A stretch of 64,000 nt of DNA from Schaalia odontolytica (GTDB lineage: Bacteria > Actinomycetota > Actinomycetes > Actinomycetales > Actinomycetaceae). Below the pieces are notes generated by a model. The model searched no databases, was not told the DNA's origin, and worked only from the letters and a program-made list of their open reading frames with translations. Position 1 is the first letter of the stretch. Every line of letters begins with the position of its first letter. A program made the position numbers and the translations under genes. Location: positions 62,001 through 126,000 of the forward strand of contig NZ_PKKM01000009.1 of assembly GCF_002847525.1 (NCBI RefSeq), read 5' to 3'. This document shows positions 36,800-45,180 of this stretch, one piece after another.

Positions 36800-37426
36800 A
36801 TGATCAACACGCGACGCATTCTTGCCGTGACCTCCCTGTCGGCCCTCGTCCTGGGCATTGCCGCCTGCTCCCCGAAGGGCAACCAGCCCGAGGCGGGGTC
36901 CGCGGCCTCGTCCAATTCGTCGAGCGCCTCTTCACAGAGCGGCATGCCCGCCCAGAGCGGCGCTGGCCCCCAGAGCGGCGTGCCCGATGAGGGGAACCAG
37001 GCCCCCGAGGTGAACGTCGCCGACAATGATCAGCGCTGCGACCTGACGAACCTGCAGCCCTCCATCGACTCCCAGCAGGAGGCGGGCGGCACCACCTACG
37101 TGGACATCGGCTTCACGAACGAGGGCCCCTCGTGTTGGATTGACGGCTTCCCGCAGATCATCTTCTCCGGCGGTGGCTCCGTCATCTCCACCGCCGTGCG
37201 CGACGGTGAGGACCCCGGAAACGTCTACACGATCGCTCAGGGAGGCCGCCTGGGCGTGACCCTAACGGCAGAGTCGACGGACGGCGTCGAAGGCTGCAAC
37301 CCCGCCGATTCGGAGCTGGTCGACATCATGCCAGAGGCCGGCACCGGCGCAACGAGCCTGCAGCTGACCCTGCGCGTGTGCCAGGAGATGCCCTCGGTGT
37401 CGGTGAGCCCCTTCGAGCCGCGTTGA
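36800..37426 (+). CDS. DUF4232 domain lipoprotein
   Basis: A 208-aa exported protein. The signal peptide ends in lipobox LGIAAC (Cys at about residue 23), then a Ser/Gly/Gln linker (30-75) and a DUF4232 domain beginning with CDLTNLQPSID and containing two further Cys pairs likely disulfide-bonded. Common in actinobacteria; function unknown. TAGGAT is 6 nt before the ATG, indicating a leaderless mRNA. Confidence 0.87.
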   Translation: MINTRRILAVTSLSALVLGIAACSPKGNQPEAGSAASSNSSSASSQSGMPAQSGAGPQSGVPDEGNQAPEVNVADNDQRCDLTNLQPSIDSQQEAGGTTYVDIGFTNEGPSCWIDGFPQIIFSGGGSVISTAVRDGEDPGNVYTIAQGGRLGVTLTAESTDGVEGCNPADSELVDIMPEAGTGATSLQLTLRVCQEMPSVSVSPFEPR

Positions 37427-37445
37427 TGATTCCGTAGACGCGACG

Positions 37446-37475
37446 CTGCCGGGTGCCCGTGAGGGTGCCCGGCAG
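37446..37475 (+). terminator. Terminator after the DUF4232 gene
   Basis: CTGCCGGG...CCCGGCAG with inner TGCCC/GGGTG pairing, followed by TCTTGTG. Confidence 0.75.
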
Positions 37476-37672
37476 TCTTGTGTACGAGCGCCGATGGAAG
37501 CGAATATGAGATTTGGGCGTGTGCTGATAGGCTGAACCAGCTGGAAGAAGTCGCGCATCCGCAGCGTCACGCCGAGGCGATCGCGTCGGTGCGCGTGACC
37601 CCTTCTTCACCGGTCGACGCGTGACCTGTGCGCGCCGACTGCGCACACTGAGATCTGTAAGGAGACACTCTC

Positions 37673-38023
37673 ATGGGTATGCGTTCCACGACGCAGTCGT
37701 TCCAGTTCAACGTGCCGTTCGATCAGCTTTTCCCGGCCGCAACCCAGGCCGTGCAGGCTGTCAAGAAGGCGACGCTGACGCGCTCCGACCCGAACGGGCG
37801 CGTGATCACCTTCGACACCCCGATGGGCATGATGTCCTGGGGTGAGAACATCATCGTTGGTTTTATCCCCAACGAGGAAGGTGTCGTCGCCGAGATCACC
37901 TGCACGACGAAGGGCATGCCGAACCTCATGCAGGACAGCCTCAACCGTAAGCAGATCGGTGCCTACATCGCTGCCCTGTCGAACCTGGTGCAGTCTCCCG
38001 CCGTCGAGGTCGCCCGTTCCTGA
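37673..38023 (+). CDS. Hypothetical 116-aa protein
   Basis: No family recognised. It has no signal or membrane segment. Alternating hydrophobic pattern (TQSFQFNVPFDQLFPAATQA, later GRVITFDTPMGMMSWGENI) suggests a small alpha/beta fold of the SRPBCC or DUF1499 kind, which is a guess. TAAGGAGA precedes the ATG at good spacing, and TAGGCT near 37530 could be the -10 of a promoter with a roughly 140-nt leader. A strong terminator follows 18 nt after the stop. Confidence 0.7.
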   Translation: MGMRSTTQSFQFNVPFDQLFPAATQAVQAVKKATLTRSDPNGRVITFDTPMGMMSWGENIIVGFIPNEEGVVAEITCTTKGMPNLMQDSLNRKQIGAYIAALSNLVQSPAVEVARS

Positions 38024-38040
38024 CGACACGCAGACGCCTG

Positions 38041-38083
38041 ACTCGGCCCCGGCCTCGTGAAATGTACGAGGCCGGGGCCGAGT
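38041..38083. terminator. Terminator with perfect 18-bp stem (paired CCCCGGCCTCGT)
   Basis: ACTCGGCCCCGGCCTCGT and its exact complement around GAAATGT, followed by CTTAT. It is the longest perfect example of the recurring element. Confidence 0.9.
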
Positions 38084-38110
38084 CTTATGGAGTCCGAGAG
38101 GCCCTGCATC

Positions 38111-38137
38111 CTCCCCGGCTGTGCCCGTGCCGGGGAG
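38111..38137 (-). terminator. Hairpin downstream of the GH66 gene
   Basis: CTCCCCGGC-N9-GCCGGGGAG, just beyond the GH66 stop on the minus strand. Confidence 0.6.
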
Positions 38138-38144
38138 GCGGACG

Positions 38145-40970
38145 TTACTGTCCGGAGAGGTCCGTGAGCGTCCAGCGCTGCGACTTGGAGGAGTCAGAGC
38201 ACTGTGAAATGACCGCCTGCGTGCTCTGCTGCGTTGTGTCCCCCGGGATCGTCAGGCACAGGCCGGATGCGCGGTTGACGAGCTGTCCGGACTCGTTGAG
38301 ATCCCACTTCTGGGATTCCAGAGCCGGGTAGCAGGTCCACATGTGCGCGACCGTGCCCTCCTCGGTGTAGCCGCCCAGGACATCGACGCAGCGGTCGCCG
38401 ATGCGGAGGTGCCCGTCGCCCTCGTAGATGACCGTCTGCGCGGCGCTGTTCCCGGCGCACTTGCTGTTCGCCACGGGGGTGCCGTTGGATCCCTTCGGAT
38501 CCTGGGAGGTCAGGCACTGGCCGAGGCCGTTGCGCAGCTGGCCGACGATCGTCGCGGGCACGAGGCCCGTGTCGTCCGCGTCGGTTGTAGCGGCGTTGTC
38601 GGATGTGTCCACTGCCTGAGGTGCAGCAGCTGCGCGGTCCGCGTAGGTGGCGGGGGAGAAGACGACCATGTCCCACGAGGCCAGGCGGCCCACGTTGAAC
38701 GTGATCGTCGTGCGGCCCTGCTCATCCGTGCCCGTCGTGAAGTCGAGGGGCGTCGCGCGGCCACCGTCAACGTCCGGGCTGACGGCGAAGATCGAACCGG
38801 GGATCGCCTCGCCGTCCTCCAGGTGGTAGGTGACGGACGTGTTGTCGAAGGCGAGGATCTGCTTGGCGGCATTACGCCAGTATTCGTCGTTGCCTTCGTT
38901 GTCGTTGGTGCGCAGGTTGATCAGGTGCAGGGCCGTGCCCGCGTTGGACGTCATCGTGTTCGCCCAGATCGTGTTCGCGGCCCCGTCCGTCGAAGTCGGC
39001 AGGCCCACGCCGTTCGTCGAAACCTCGACCTGGCGTTCCTTGCGCGTCAGGTTGTCGCCGAAGAGTAGGTTCTCGTAGGCGGTGGAGATGTTGTAGTAGT
39101 TCTTCATCCACGCCTGGAGGTCTGGGGACAGTCCTCGGCCGGATTCAGCGAAGAACTGATCGTCCAGCATGCGCCCATAGTCGCCGAGCTCCAGGTGGTG
39201 CGCGCCGTTCGCCGCGAACATCGCGTCGGCGAGCTTAACGGAATCTGCGTTGAACTCCCGGAATGTAATGCAGTCTATGTTGACGGGCGCGTACTTCTCG
39301 TACTTGTCGATCGGGAAGGAAATCGTGTGGGTGCCCGGGGTGAGCTCCACGTTGATGCTGATGTCCTCGCGCCAGTCAGAGTCGCTCTGCGTCTTGCTGA
39401 AGGTGACGTACTTCAGGAGCTTCTGCTGCCCCTTCTTGCCCATGTCGATCATCACCTGGTGGCTGGCGCCATCTGCCTGCGGGCTCGAGTAACGCGGCGA
39501 GAAGGTGAAGGTGCCTCCCTGTCCTGCGTCAACGGTGAAGGTGACGGCGTCGCCGTCCTTGGCAATACCCGACGCGTAGGAGCCGCCAGATGCGGAAGCG
39601 TCGCCCGACACGATGGTGACGTCGCCGCTCACGCGCGCCTGGTCGGACTCGGCCTCGATACGCACGCCGTTGTCGGCAGCGATTTCGGGATGCTTGTACT
39701 TGTTGGCTGCCGCGTCCCAGTAGCGGGTGGTCGGATCGTAGTCGTTCGCGTAGGCGGCCACGATCAGCGGCTGTTTCGCGCCCGAGCCACGCACACCCTG
39801 CAGATAGCTGGCGACCTGTGCGTTCGTCTCGTTGTTGTCCCACAGCTCGGTGTACAGGTACGTGGACGAACCGTTAATGAGCTTGTCGTTGCCAGCGCCA
39901 TCGGGCAGGTTGATGCCCACCGCGCCCTTCGTCTTCTCGGCCGTCTCGTTAACGAGCGATGACAGGCCTTCGGTCAGGTCGATCTTGTTGCCGGAAGCAT
40001 CCTTCTTGTGGGTCTGACCGAGCGTGTCAATGTGCGTGCCGGTGAAGTTGAACGTCTTCTTCTGGTCCACGTATTGGCCGGTGATGTAGTCGCGCCAGCC
40101 CTTGTTGTTGACGTTCATCATCGTCATGTGGTTCTGGGGCTTGGGCGTGTTGGGGGGCACCTGGACCCACCACTGGCTGCCAAAGTCGCGTTGCCAGTAG
40201 GAGCCGTTGTTCTCGCGCAGGATCCAGTCTTCTTTGATGGCGTTCGTGTCGTAGCCGTCGTTGGCTGCGTACGCCATGGAGTAGGCCAGCGAGGCGGCGC
40301 CGACGTTGTCCGCGGTGGTCACGTAGGTGTTGATGGTCGCAGCGGAGGCGTAGGTGTCTCGGTACCACAGCGGCCACTCGTTTTTGAGGTCGCCTTTGGC
40401 GACGGGCTGCTCGTGGCGGTACTGCCAGTCGTAGTACTGGAAGGCGTTGAGGTGGTAGTCCTGGCTGAGCTTCGTGACGTAGTCGGACGGGGCGTGGAAG
40501 AGGTAGGGCTCGTAGGTGGCGTTGTCCGCCAAGCCATCGGGGGCAGCGGGCTTGAAGTGGGAGAGGTAGCCCATGCGTGGGAAGCGCGTCCAGCTGGTGG
40601 AGGCGTCGATGGCGGTCTCCGCGTGCGTGCCGTCCCCGCCGGTCGCGGTGACGAGGTAGCCCTGGTTGTTCTCGCTCGGCGTCGTGTAGGTCCAGGTGGC
40701 CTTGCCGTTCGTCACGGTGGCGTCGCCCGAGTCGATTTCGACGCCGAGGTGGCTGACGGAGAAGTGGACGGTTCCCTCGGTCGAGGCCTCGGCCGTGATC
40801 GTCGCCTGCTTACCCGGTTCGTGTGTGGACTTGTCCGTGTAGGCGCGGGTGACGTGCGCCGTGCCCGTGGCGGTGGCCGGTGTGCTGCTCGGCAGGGGCA
40901 GAGCGGTGGCGACGACCGCGGTGCCCAGCACGATGGCGGCGGGGATGGTCAGGGGATGTCGTGTCTCCAT
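38145..40970 (-). CDS. Secreted GH66 dextranase / cycloisomaltooligosaccharide glucanotransferase-like enzyme with CBM35 and ricin-type domain
   Basis: A 941-aa exported glucan-active enzyme. It has a signal peptide (METRHPLTIPAAIVLGTAV..., cleavage around 30-35), an N-terminal immunoglobulin-like domain (about 40-130) and a GH66 barrel. The probable nucleophile Asp is in THIDTLG (about 315) and the acid/base Glu in YTELWDNN (about 375). A CBM35-like domain (about 436-572, VRIEAESDQARV) is inserted within the barrel, and a ricin-type beta-trefoil (about 820-941) ends the protein. The internal CBM35 is typical of CITases. It would act on alpha-1,6-glucan, such as dental-plaque dextran. GAGGA before ATG 40970 decides the start over an in-frame ATG at 41045. 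Confidence 0.87.
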   Translation of the reverse strand: METRHPLTIPAAIVLGTAVVATALPLPSSTPATATGTAHVTRAYTDKSTHEPGKQATITAEASTEGTVHFSVSHLGVEIDSGDATVTNGKATWTYTTPSENNQGYLVTATGGDGTHAETAIDASTSWTRFPRMGYLSHFKPAAPDGLADNATYEPYLFHAPSDYVTKLSQDYHLNAFQYYDWQYRHEQPVAKGDLKNEWPLWYRDTYASAATINTYVTTADNVGAASLAYSMAYAANDGYDTNAIKEDWILRENNGSYWQRDFGSQWWVQVPPNTPKPQNHMTMMNVNNKGWRDYITGQYVDQKKTFNFTGTHIDTLGQTHKKDASGNKIDLTEGLSSLVNETAEKTKGAVGINLPDGAGNDKLINGSSTYLYTELWDNNETNAQVASYLQGVRGSGAKQPLIVAAYANDYDPTTRYWDAAANKYKHPEIAADNGVRIEAESDQARVSGDVTIVSGDASASGGSYASGIAKDGDAVTFTVDAGQGGTFTFSPRYSSPQADGASHQVMIDMGKKGQQKLLKYVTFSKTQSDSDWREDISINVELTPGTHTISFPIDKYEKYAPVNIDCITFREFNADSVKLADAMFAANGAHHLELGDYGRMLDDQFFAESGRGLSPDLQAWMKNYYNISTAYENLLFGDNLTRKERQVEVSTNGVGLPTSTDGAANTIWANTMTSNAGTALHLINLRTNDNEGNDEYWRNAAKQILAFDNTSVTYHLEDGEAIPGSIFAVSPDVDGGRATPLDFTTGTDEQGRTTITFNVGRLASWDMVVFSPATYADRAAAAPQAVDTSDNAATTDADDTGLVPATIVGQLRNGLGQCLTSQDPKGSNGTPVANSKCAGNSAAQTVIYEGDGHLRIGDRCVDVLGGYTEEGTVAHMWTCYPALESQKWDLNESGQLVNRASGLCLTIPGDTTQQSTQAVISQCSDSSKSQRWTLTDLSGQ

Positions 40971-41489
40971 GACGTGTGTGTCCTCGAAATCGTTGACGGG
41001 ACTGCCCGGTGGGGGAGTCATGCGCGTGAAAATGCGCCCATTCAACGGTAAAGCGATTTTTCAGTAAATTAACCGACAATATGGTCATGCTGGGCGAAAA
41101 TGTCCCGCAGTGCGGACAAGTAAAATCGTGGGATTGTTGAATTTCTGAGTATTTGCCAGGTGTTGTATGCCTGTGAGCTGGTGTAATGGCTGTTATGTGA
41201 GGAGGGGGTCTGTTGTTGCTTTCTGAAAGTGTCTAACAGAGTTGCGGTGGGGGAGTATCCTGAAAAGTTGGGTTTTGTGGGCCCGTTTCGCTCGGTTGAC
41301 GTTCATCGACGAGGCCGGGGCTGGGAATGTGGATATGGCCTCGTCTTGGGGTGCGATGGCCCACAGATGTGGGGGCGTGCCGTAAGCTGTTTCGTGCGGT
41401 CCGCGCAACTGCTGAGGGTGGGCCAATGGAGATGACGAAGACCTAGTCGGGACGCAGTGCATCTGCGTCGAGCCGGAAATGAGGACACC
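40971..41489. other. Intergenic region between the GH66 gene and hsdM
   Basis: About 520 bp, relatively AT-rich at 41050-41160, consistent with divergent promoters. It contains a short dyad TGTCC-N8-GGACA (41101-41118) and a lone ACGAGGCCGGGG element at 41309-41320. No credible ORF or RNA gene seen. Confidence 0.5.
41309..41320. repeat. Lone ACGAGGCCGGGG element upstream of hsdM
   Basis: Exact 12-mer (complement of CCCCGGCCTCGT) without a pairing partner nearby, so not a terminator hairpin. Confidence 0.8.
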
Positions 41490-43070
41490 GTGGCGGCAGT
41501 GAGCGAACGAGCCGAGCTGCATAAGACGATCTGGCGTATCGCCAACGACCTGCGCGGCAGCGTGGACGGGTGGGACTTCAAGAGCTACGTCCTCGGATTC
41601 CTGTTCTACCGCTTCATCTCGGAGAACCTGACGGACTACGTGAACACCTCCGAGCGCGCGGCGATCCTCGCTGAAGGCGGAACCCCTGAAGAGGCCGCGG
41701 CCTTCGATTACGCGACCCTCAGCAACGAGGACGCGGAAGCGGCGCGTGAAGGCATCGTCAAGGAAAAGGGCTTCTTTATTCGTCCCTCTGACCTGTTTGG
41801 AAACGTGCGCGCTCAGGCTGCCGGCGACGAGAACCTGAACGAGACCCTCTCCTACGCCTTCCGCTTCATTGAAAACTCGGCGCGGGGCAGCGGGTCCGAG
41901 TCGGATCTGCGTGGCCTCTTCGACGACGTGGACGTGAACTCCACGAAGCTCGGGAACACGGTCGCCCAGCGCAACGCGAAGCTCGTGAAGATCATGGACG
42001 CTGTCGGCGATCTACCTCTGGAACACGGTGCTGCGAAGATCGACGCCTTCGGCGACGCATACGAGTACCTGATGACCATGTACGCCTCAAGCGCGGGTAA
42101 GTCGGGTGGCGAGTTCTACACGCCCCAGGAAGTTGCGGAGGTTCTCGCAACCCTCGCGCTGGACGGGCGCTCCGATGTAGCTCGCGTGTACGACCCGTGC
42201 GCGGGCTCGGGGTCCCTGCTCCTGAAGTTCGCGAAGCTTCTCGGGCCGTCGAGCAGTCGCCAGTATTTCGGCCAGGAGATCAACCTGACGACGTACAACC
42301 TGTGCCGCATCAACATGTTCCTGCACGACGTCAACTTCTCGAACTTCGACATCGCGCTGGGGGATACCCTGACGGAACCCGCCCACTGGGACGATCAGCC
42401 TTTCGACGCGATCGTCTCGAACCCTCCCTATTCGACGAAGTGGGTTGGCAAGGACGACATCGGTCTCATCAACGACCCGCGCTTCGCGCCGGCGGGCGTG
42501 CTGGCCCCCAAGTCCAAGGCGGACCTGGCCTTCACCATGCACATGCTGCACTGGCTGGCCGAGGATGGAACGGCCGCGATCGTCGAGTTCCCGGGCGTCC
42601 TGTACCGCGGCGGCGCCGAGGGGAAGATCCGCAAATACCTGGTCGAAAACAACTTCGTGCACGCGGTCATCCAGCTGCCCCCGGACCTGTTCTTTGGGAC
42701 GACGATCGCGACCTGCATCATCGTGCTCAAGAAGGCGCGCGCCGACCACAGTGTTCTCTTCGTGGATGCCTCCGCCGAGTGCGTGCGTGAGGGGAACAAG
42801 AACCGCCTGACGGCGGAGAACCAGCAGCGGATCCTCTCCCTCGTGTCCGAGCGTCAGGCCGTCGACCATGTGGCGGCGCTGGTGTCGATCGACGACATTA
42901 AGGACAACGACTGGAACCTGTCGGTGTCCTCCTACGTCGAGCCCGAGGACACGCGCGAGCAGGTCGACATCGTCGAGCTGAACACTCGCATCGCGGGCAT
43001 CGTGGAGCGTCAGCGTGAGCTGCGTGCCTCCATCGATGCGATCGTCGCAGAACTGGAGGCCGACCGATGA
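41490..43070 (+). CDS. hsdM: Type I restriction-modification methyltransferase subunit HsdM
   Basis: A 526-aa N6-adenine methylase. N-terminal HsdM helical domain (about 10-150), AdoMet motif I DPCAGSGSLLL near 232, catalytic motif IV NPPYS near 313, and the HsdM marker GEFYTPQEV near 205. GTG 41490 preceded by GAGGACACC is preferred to the GTG at 41457. It overlaps hsdS by 4 nt. Together with HsdS it forms the M2S modification enzyme. Confidence 0.93.
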   Translation: MAAVSERAELHKTIWRIANDLRGSVDGWDFKSYVLGFLFYRFISENLTDYVNTSERAAILAEGGTPEEAAAFDYATLSNEDAEAAREGIVKEKGFFIRPSDLFGNVRAQAAGDENLNETLSYAFRFIENSARGSGSESDLRGLFDDVDVNSTKLGNTVAQRNAKLVKIMDAVGDLPLEHGAAKIDAFGDAYEYLMTMYASSAGKSGGEFYTPQEVAEVLATLALDGRSDVARVYDPCAGSGSLLLKFAKLLGPSSSRQYFGQEINLTTYNLCRINMFLHDVNFSNFDIALGDTLTEPAHWDDQPFDAIVSNPPYSTKWVGKDDIGLINDPRFAPAGVLAPKSKADLAFTMHMLHWLAEDGTAAIVEFPGVLYRGGAEGKIRKYLVENNFVHAVIQLPPDLFFGTTIATCIIVLKKARADHSVLFVDASAECVREGNKNRLTAENQQRILSLVSERQAVDHVAALVSIDDIKDNDWNLSVSSYVEPEDTREQVDIVELNTRIAGIVERQRELRASIDAIVAELEADR

Positions 43071-44293
43071 GCCGCCTCGCCGAGCTGATCGAGGAGCTGT
43101 GCCCGGACGGGGTGGAATACAGGCCGTTGGGTGAGTTGCTGGTATACCAGCAGCCAACGCCGTTCTTGGTGAGTTCGAAAGACTATGATCCCTCTTATCC
43201 AACACCAGTTCTCACTGCGGGTGCGACCTTTTTGCTGGGCTATTCGAGTGAAACCCATGGTGTATATGCTGCTTCGACAGATGATCCCGTCATCATTTTC
43301 GATGACTTCACTACAGCATCAAAGTGGGTAGATTTTCCCTTCAAATTGAAGTCTTCGGCAGCAAAAATCCTTACTGCCGCAGATCCGAGTGTTGCTGATA
43401 TACGATTTTTGTATTTTTTAATGCAGACGATCAAATACCAAGTCGGCTCGCATGCGCGGCATTGGATTGCTGTCTATTCAAAGATGCCTGTTTGCTGTCC
43501 CCCGCTGGAAGTGCAGCGAGAGATCGTGAGAATATTGGATCAATTCACGACGCTGGAAGCGGAGCTGGAAGCGGAGCTGGAAGCGGAGCTGGAAGCCAGG
43601 CGGACCCAGTATGAGCACTACCGTAACCAACTGCTCTCGTATGAATCCCTGGCTGCCCGCGGCCCGGTCAGTTGGATTCCCCTTCGGGAGTTCGGCGTTT
43701 GGAGTGGGGGCGGGACTCCTTCAAAGAGTCGAGCTGACTATTGGGATGAGGGTAACATCCCATGGATCACGCCGAAAGATATGCGATCATCGAAGATTCA
43801 GAATTCGATGATGAATATTACCGACAGAGCTGTGCGCGAGTCTAACGTTAAACTGATTGAGGCTCCCTCAATCGCTCTTGTTGTGCGTTCTAGTATTTTG
43901 CAGCACACGTTTCCTGTTGCGCAGATTGATGTTGATGCGACATTTAACCAGGACATGAAAACTCTTGTCGTAGATTCCGATCGTTTCGAGCGTCGGTATA
44001 TTTACTATGCATTATTAGCAAATGGACAGGAGATTCTGAGGCAGACATCGAAGCAAGGCGGCTCGGTTAACTCGCTTGTCGTTCCGCGGTTGATGGACTT
44101 TGAAATTCCTGTGTCTGCGCTCGACGAGCAACAGCATATCGCCGATTTGCTGGATCGCTTCGATGTTCTCGTCAACGACATTACGTCGGGCCTCCCCGCC
44201 GAGATTGCCGCCCGCCGTGCCCAGTACGAGCACTACAGGGATCGTCTGCTGTCCTTCCCCGAGAAAGCTGCCTCCAGAAGCAACGCGTCTTAG
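43067..44293 (+). CDS. hsdS: Type I restriction-modification specificity subunit HsdS
   Basis: A 408-aa protein with two target-recognition domains (about 15-150 and 200-350), each followed by a conserved coiled-coil helix. The two helices end in nearly the same phrase (QYEHYRNQLLSY and QYEHYRDRLLSF). The central spacer contains a 12-bp tandem repeat encoding AELE units. TRD-coding DNA is visibly more AT-rich than hsdM or hsdR, fitting TRD exchange by recombination. The recognition sequence is not predictable by eye. A strong hairpin follows the stop. Confidence 0.92.
   Translation: MSRLAELIEELCPDGVEYRPLGELLVYQQPTPFLVSSKDYDPSYPTPVLTAGATFLLGYSSETHGVYAASTDDPVIIFDDFTTASKWVDFPFKLKSSAAKILTAADPSVADIRFLYFLMQTIKYQVGSHARHWIAVYSKMPVCCPPLEVQREIVRILDQFTTLEAELEAELEAELEARRTQYEHYRNQLLSYESLAARGPVSWIPLREFGVWSGGGTPSKSRADYWDEGNIPWITPKDMRSSKIQNSMMNITDRAVRESNVKLIEAPSIALVVRSSILQHTFPVAQIDVDATFNQDMKTLVVDSDRFERRYIYYALLANGQEILRQTSKQGGSVNSLVVPRLMDFEIPVSALDEQQHIADLLDRFDVLVNDITSGLPAEIAARRAQYEHYRDRLLSFPEKAASRSNAS
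43552..43599 (+). repeat. 12-bp tandem repeat in the HsdS central spacer
   Basis: GCTGGAAGCGGA three times perfectly, plus a fourth diverged unit, encoding LEAE/AELE. Gain or loss of one unit adds or removes four residues between TRD1 and TRD2. Confidence 0.92.
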
Positions 44294-44296
44294 AGA

Positions 44297-44330
44297 CGTG
44301 TTCCCCTCGCGCGTGCGCGAGGGGAACACG
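44297..44330. terminator. Hairpin after hsdS
   Basis: CGTGTTCCCCTCGCGC and its exact complement with only a 2-nt centre. It separates hsdMS from the antisense Panacea gene and hsdR. Confidence 0.8.
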
Positions 44331-44499
44331 AGGGCGTGACGTCAGTCTGCCGTCCACGAGTGGCTATTACGAGGCTCTGGTTCGTCGGGTTTCGCGGTCG
44401 TCGTCTGCAGGTGAACTGCTTCGTACCCGTTTCAGCCCTCGCCCTGCAATTATTCTAGGGTCCATAGCAGCGCCAGAGCAAAGGGGCGTCATTAGGCAA

Positions 44500-44949
44500 T
44501 CAATCGAGGACGGGATGCCCCTGGTAGTAGCTGCGCATTGCTTCCTGGGTGATAACTGCATCCGAGGGAGCGGATGATGCCAGGCCCTCGCGTGCGTGCA
44601 GCCAGGGGGATTCCAGGTGCGTTCGCTCACTCAACTCAGCGCCTGTCATGCCTCCCAGTGCCGAACACACGCGATCGATGAGACCGCGTTCAGCATCAGT
44701 GAGAGCAGATGAGTCACCGGACACCAGTTCGCCCGGACGAATCAGGAACATTCCGCGATGCAGTGCATAGAGCTCGGGGGCAACGGGGCCACCGCGCCAC
44801 GCCTCAAAGTCCTCAGGGAAGAGGGAGGACCCGTACTGAGCGAGGTGTTGAGCCTGGGAATAGAAGGCAAGCTTCTGGAGCTTCATTGTCGTTACCGTAC
44901 CGGTGCGCTCCAGGATGTAGGTCGCGACATCAACGATTGACTGTGCCGT
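44500..44949 (-). CDS. Panacea-domain (DUF4065/SocA-like) protein, probable ACG start
   Basis: A 149-aa frame. The Panacea core is clear: KLQKLAFYSQAQHLAQYG, FEAWRGGPVAPELYALH, and a C-terminal SYYQGHPVLD. The first ATG (44886) would cut off about 21 residues, AQSIVDVATYILERTG and flanks, which are the normal N-terminus of the family. At the expected start the codon is ACG (44949-44947), 6 nt after an excellent AGGAGGAG and downstream of a perfect TATAAT. So this is either a rare ACG start or an ATG lost by one transition. Panacea proteins act as antitoxins or phage-related regulators; no toxin gene is visible beside it. Confidence 0.7.
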   Translation of the reverse strand, partial: TAQSIVDVATYILERTGTVTTMKLQKLAFYSQAQHLAQYGSSLFPEDFEAWRGGPVAPELYALHRGMFLIRPGELVSGDSSALTDAERGLIDRVCSALGGMTGAELSERTHLESPWLHAREGLASSAPSDAVITQEAMRSYYQGHPVLD

Positions 44950-44981
44950 GTTGGTCTCCTCCTCTGCGTAGTTGCCACACG

Positions 44982-44987
44982 ATTATA
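44982..44987 (-). promoter_or_regulatory. Consensus -10 box of the Panacea gene
   Basis: TATAAT on the minus strand, with CTGATA 17 bp upstream as a weak -35, leading into the AGGAGGAG ribosome-binding site at 44964-44957. Confidence 0.6.
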
Positions 44988-45139
44988 CTCGGCGTTCAGG
45001 GCTATATCAGTCGGGTTGAACAGGTTTCGGGTTTGTCTTTCAGCTGACGCCGCCGGGAGAGCCTGGACGCAGATGACGGTGGGTGACGTTAGCATCGGAT
45101 CAACGCCACCAGACGGGAGGGAAGCCTCCTGCGTGCCAG

Positions 45140-45151
45140 CCCCGGCCTCGT
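45140..45151. repeat. Lone CCCCGGCCTCGT element upstream of hsdR
   Basis: Exact copy 30 nt before the hsdR start with no nearby complement. Confidence 0.8.
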
Positions 45152-45180
45152 GAAAGAGACCCGTAGAGAAAGGAACGCGA

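Noticed and set aside
44367..44630. 87-codon minus-strand ORF overlapping the Panacea gene as a possible toxin partner
   Set aside because: No toxin motif or ribosome-binding site, and it overlaps the Panacea 3' end in another frame.
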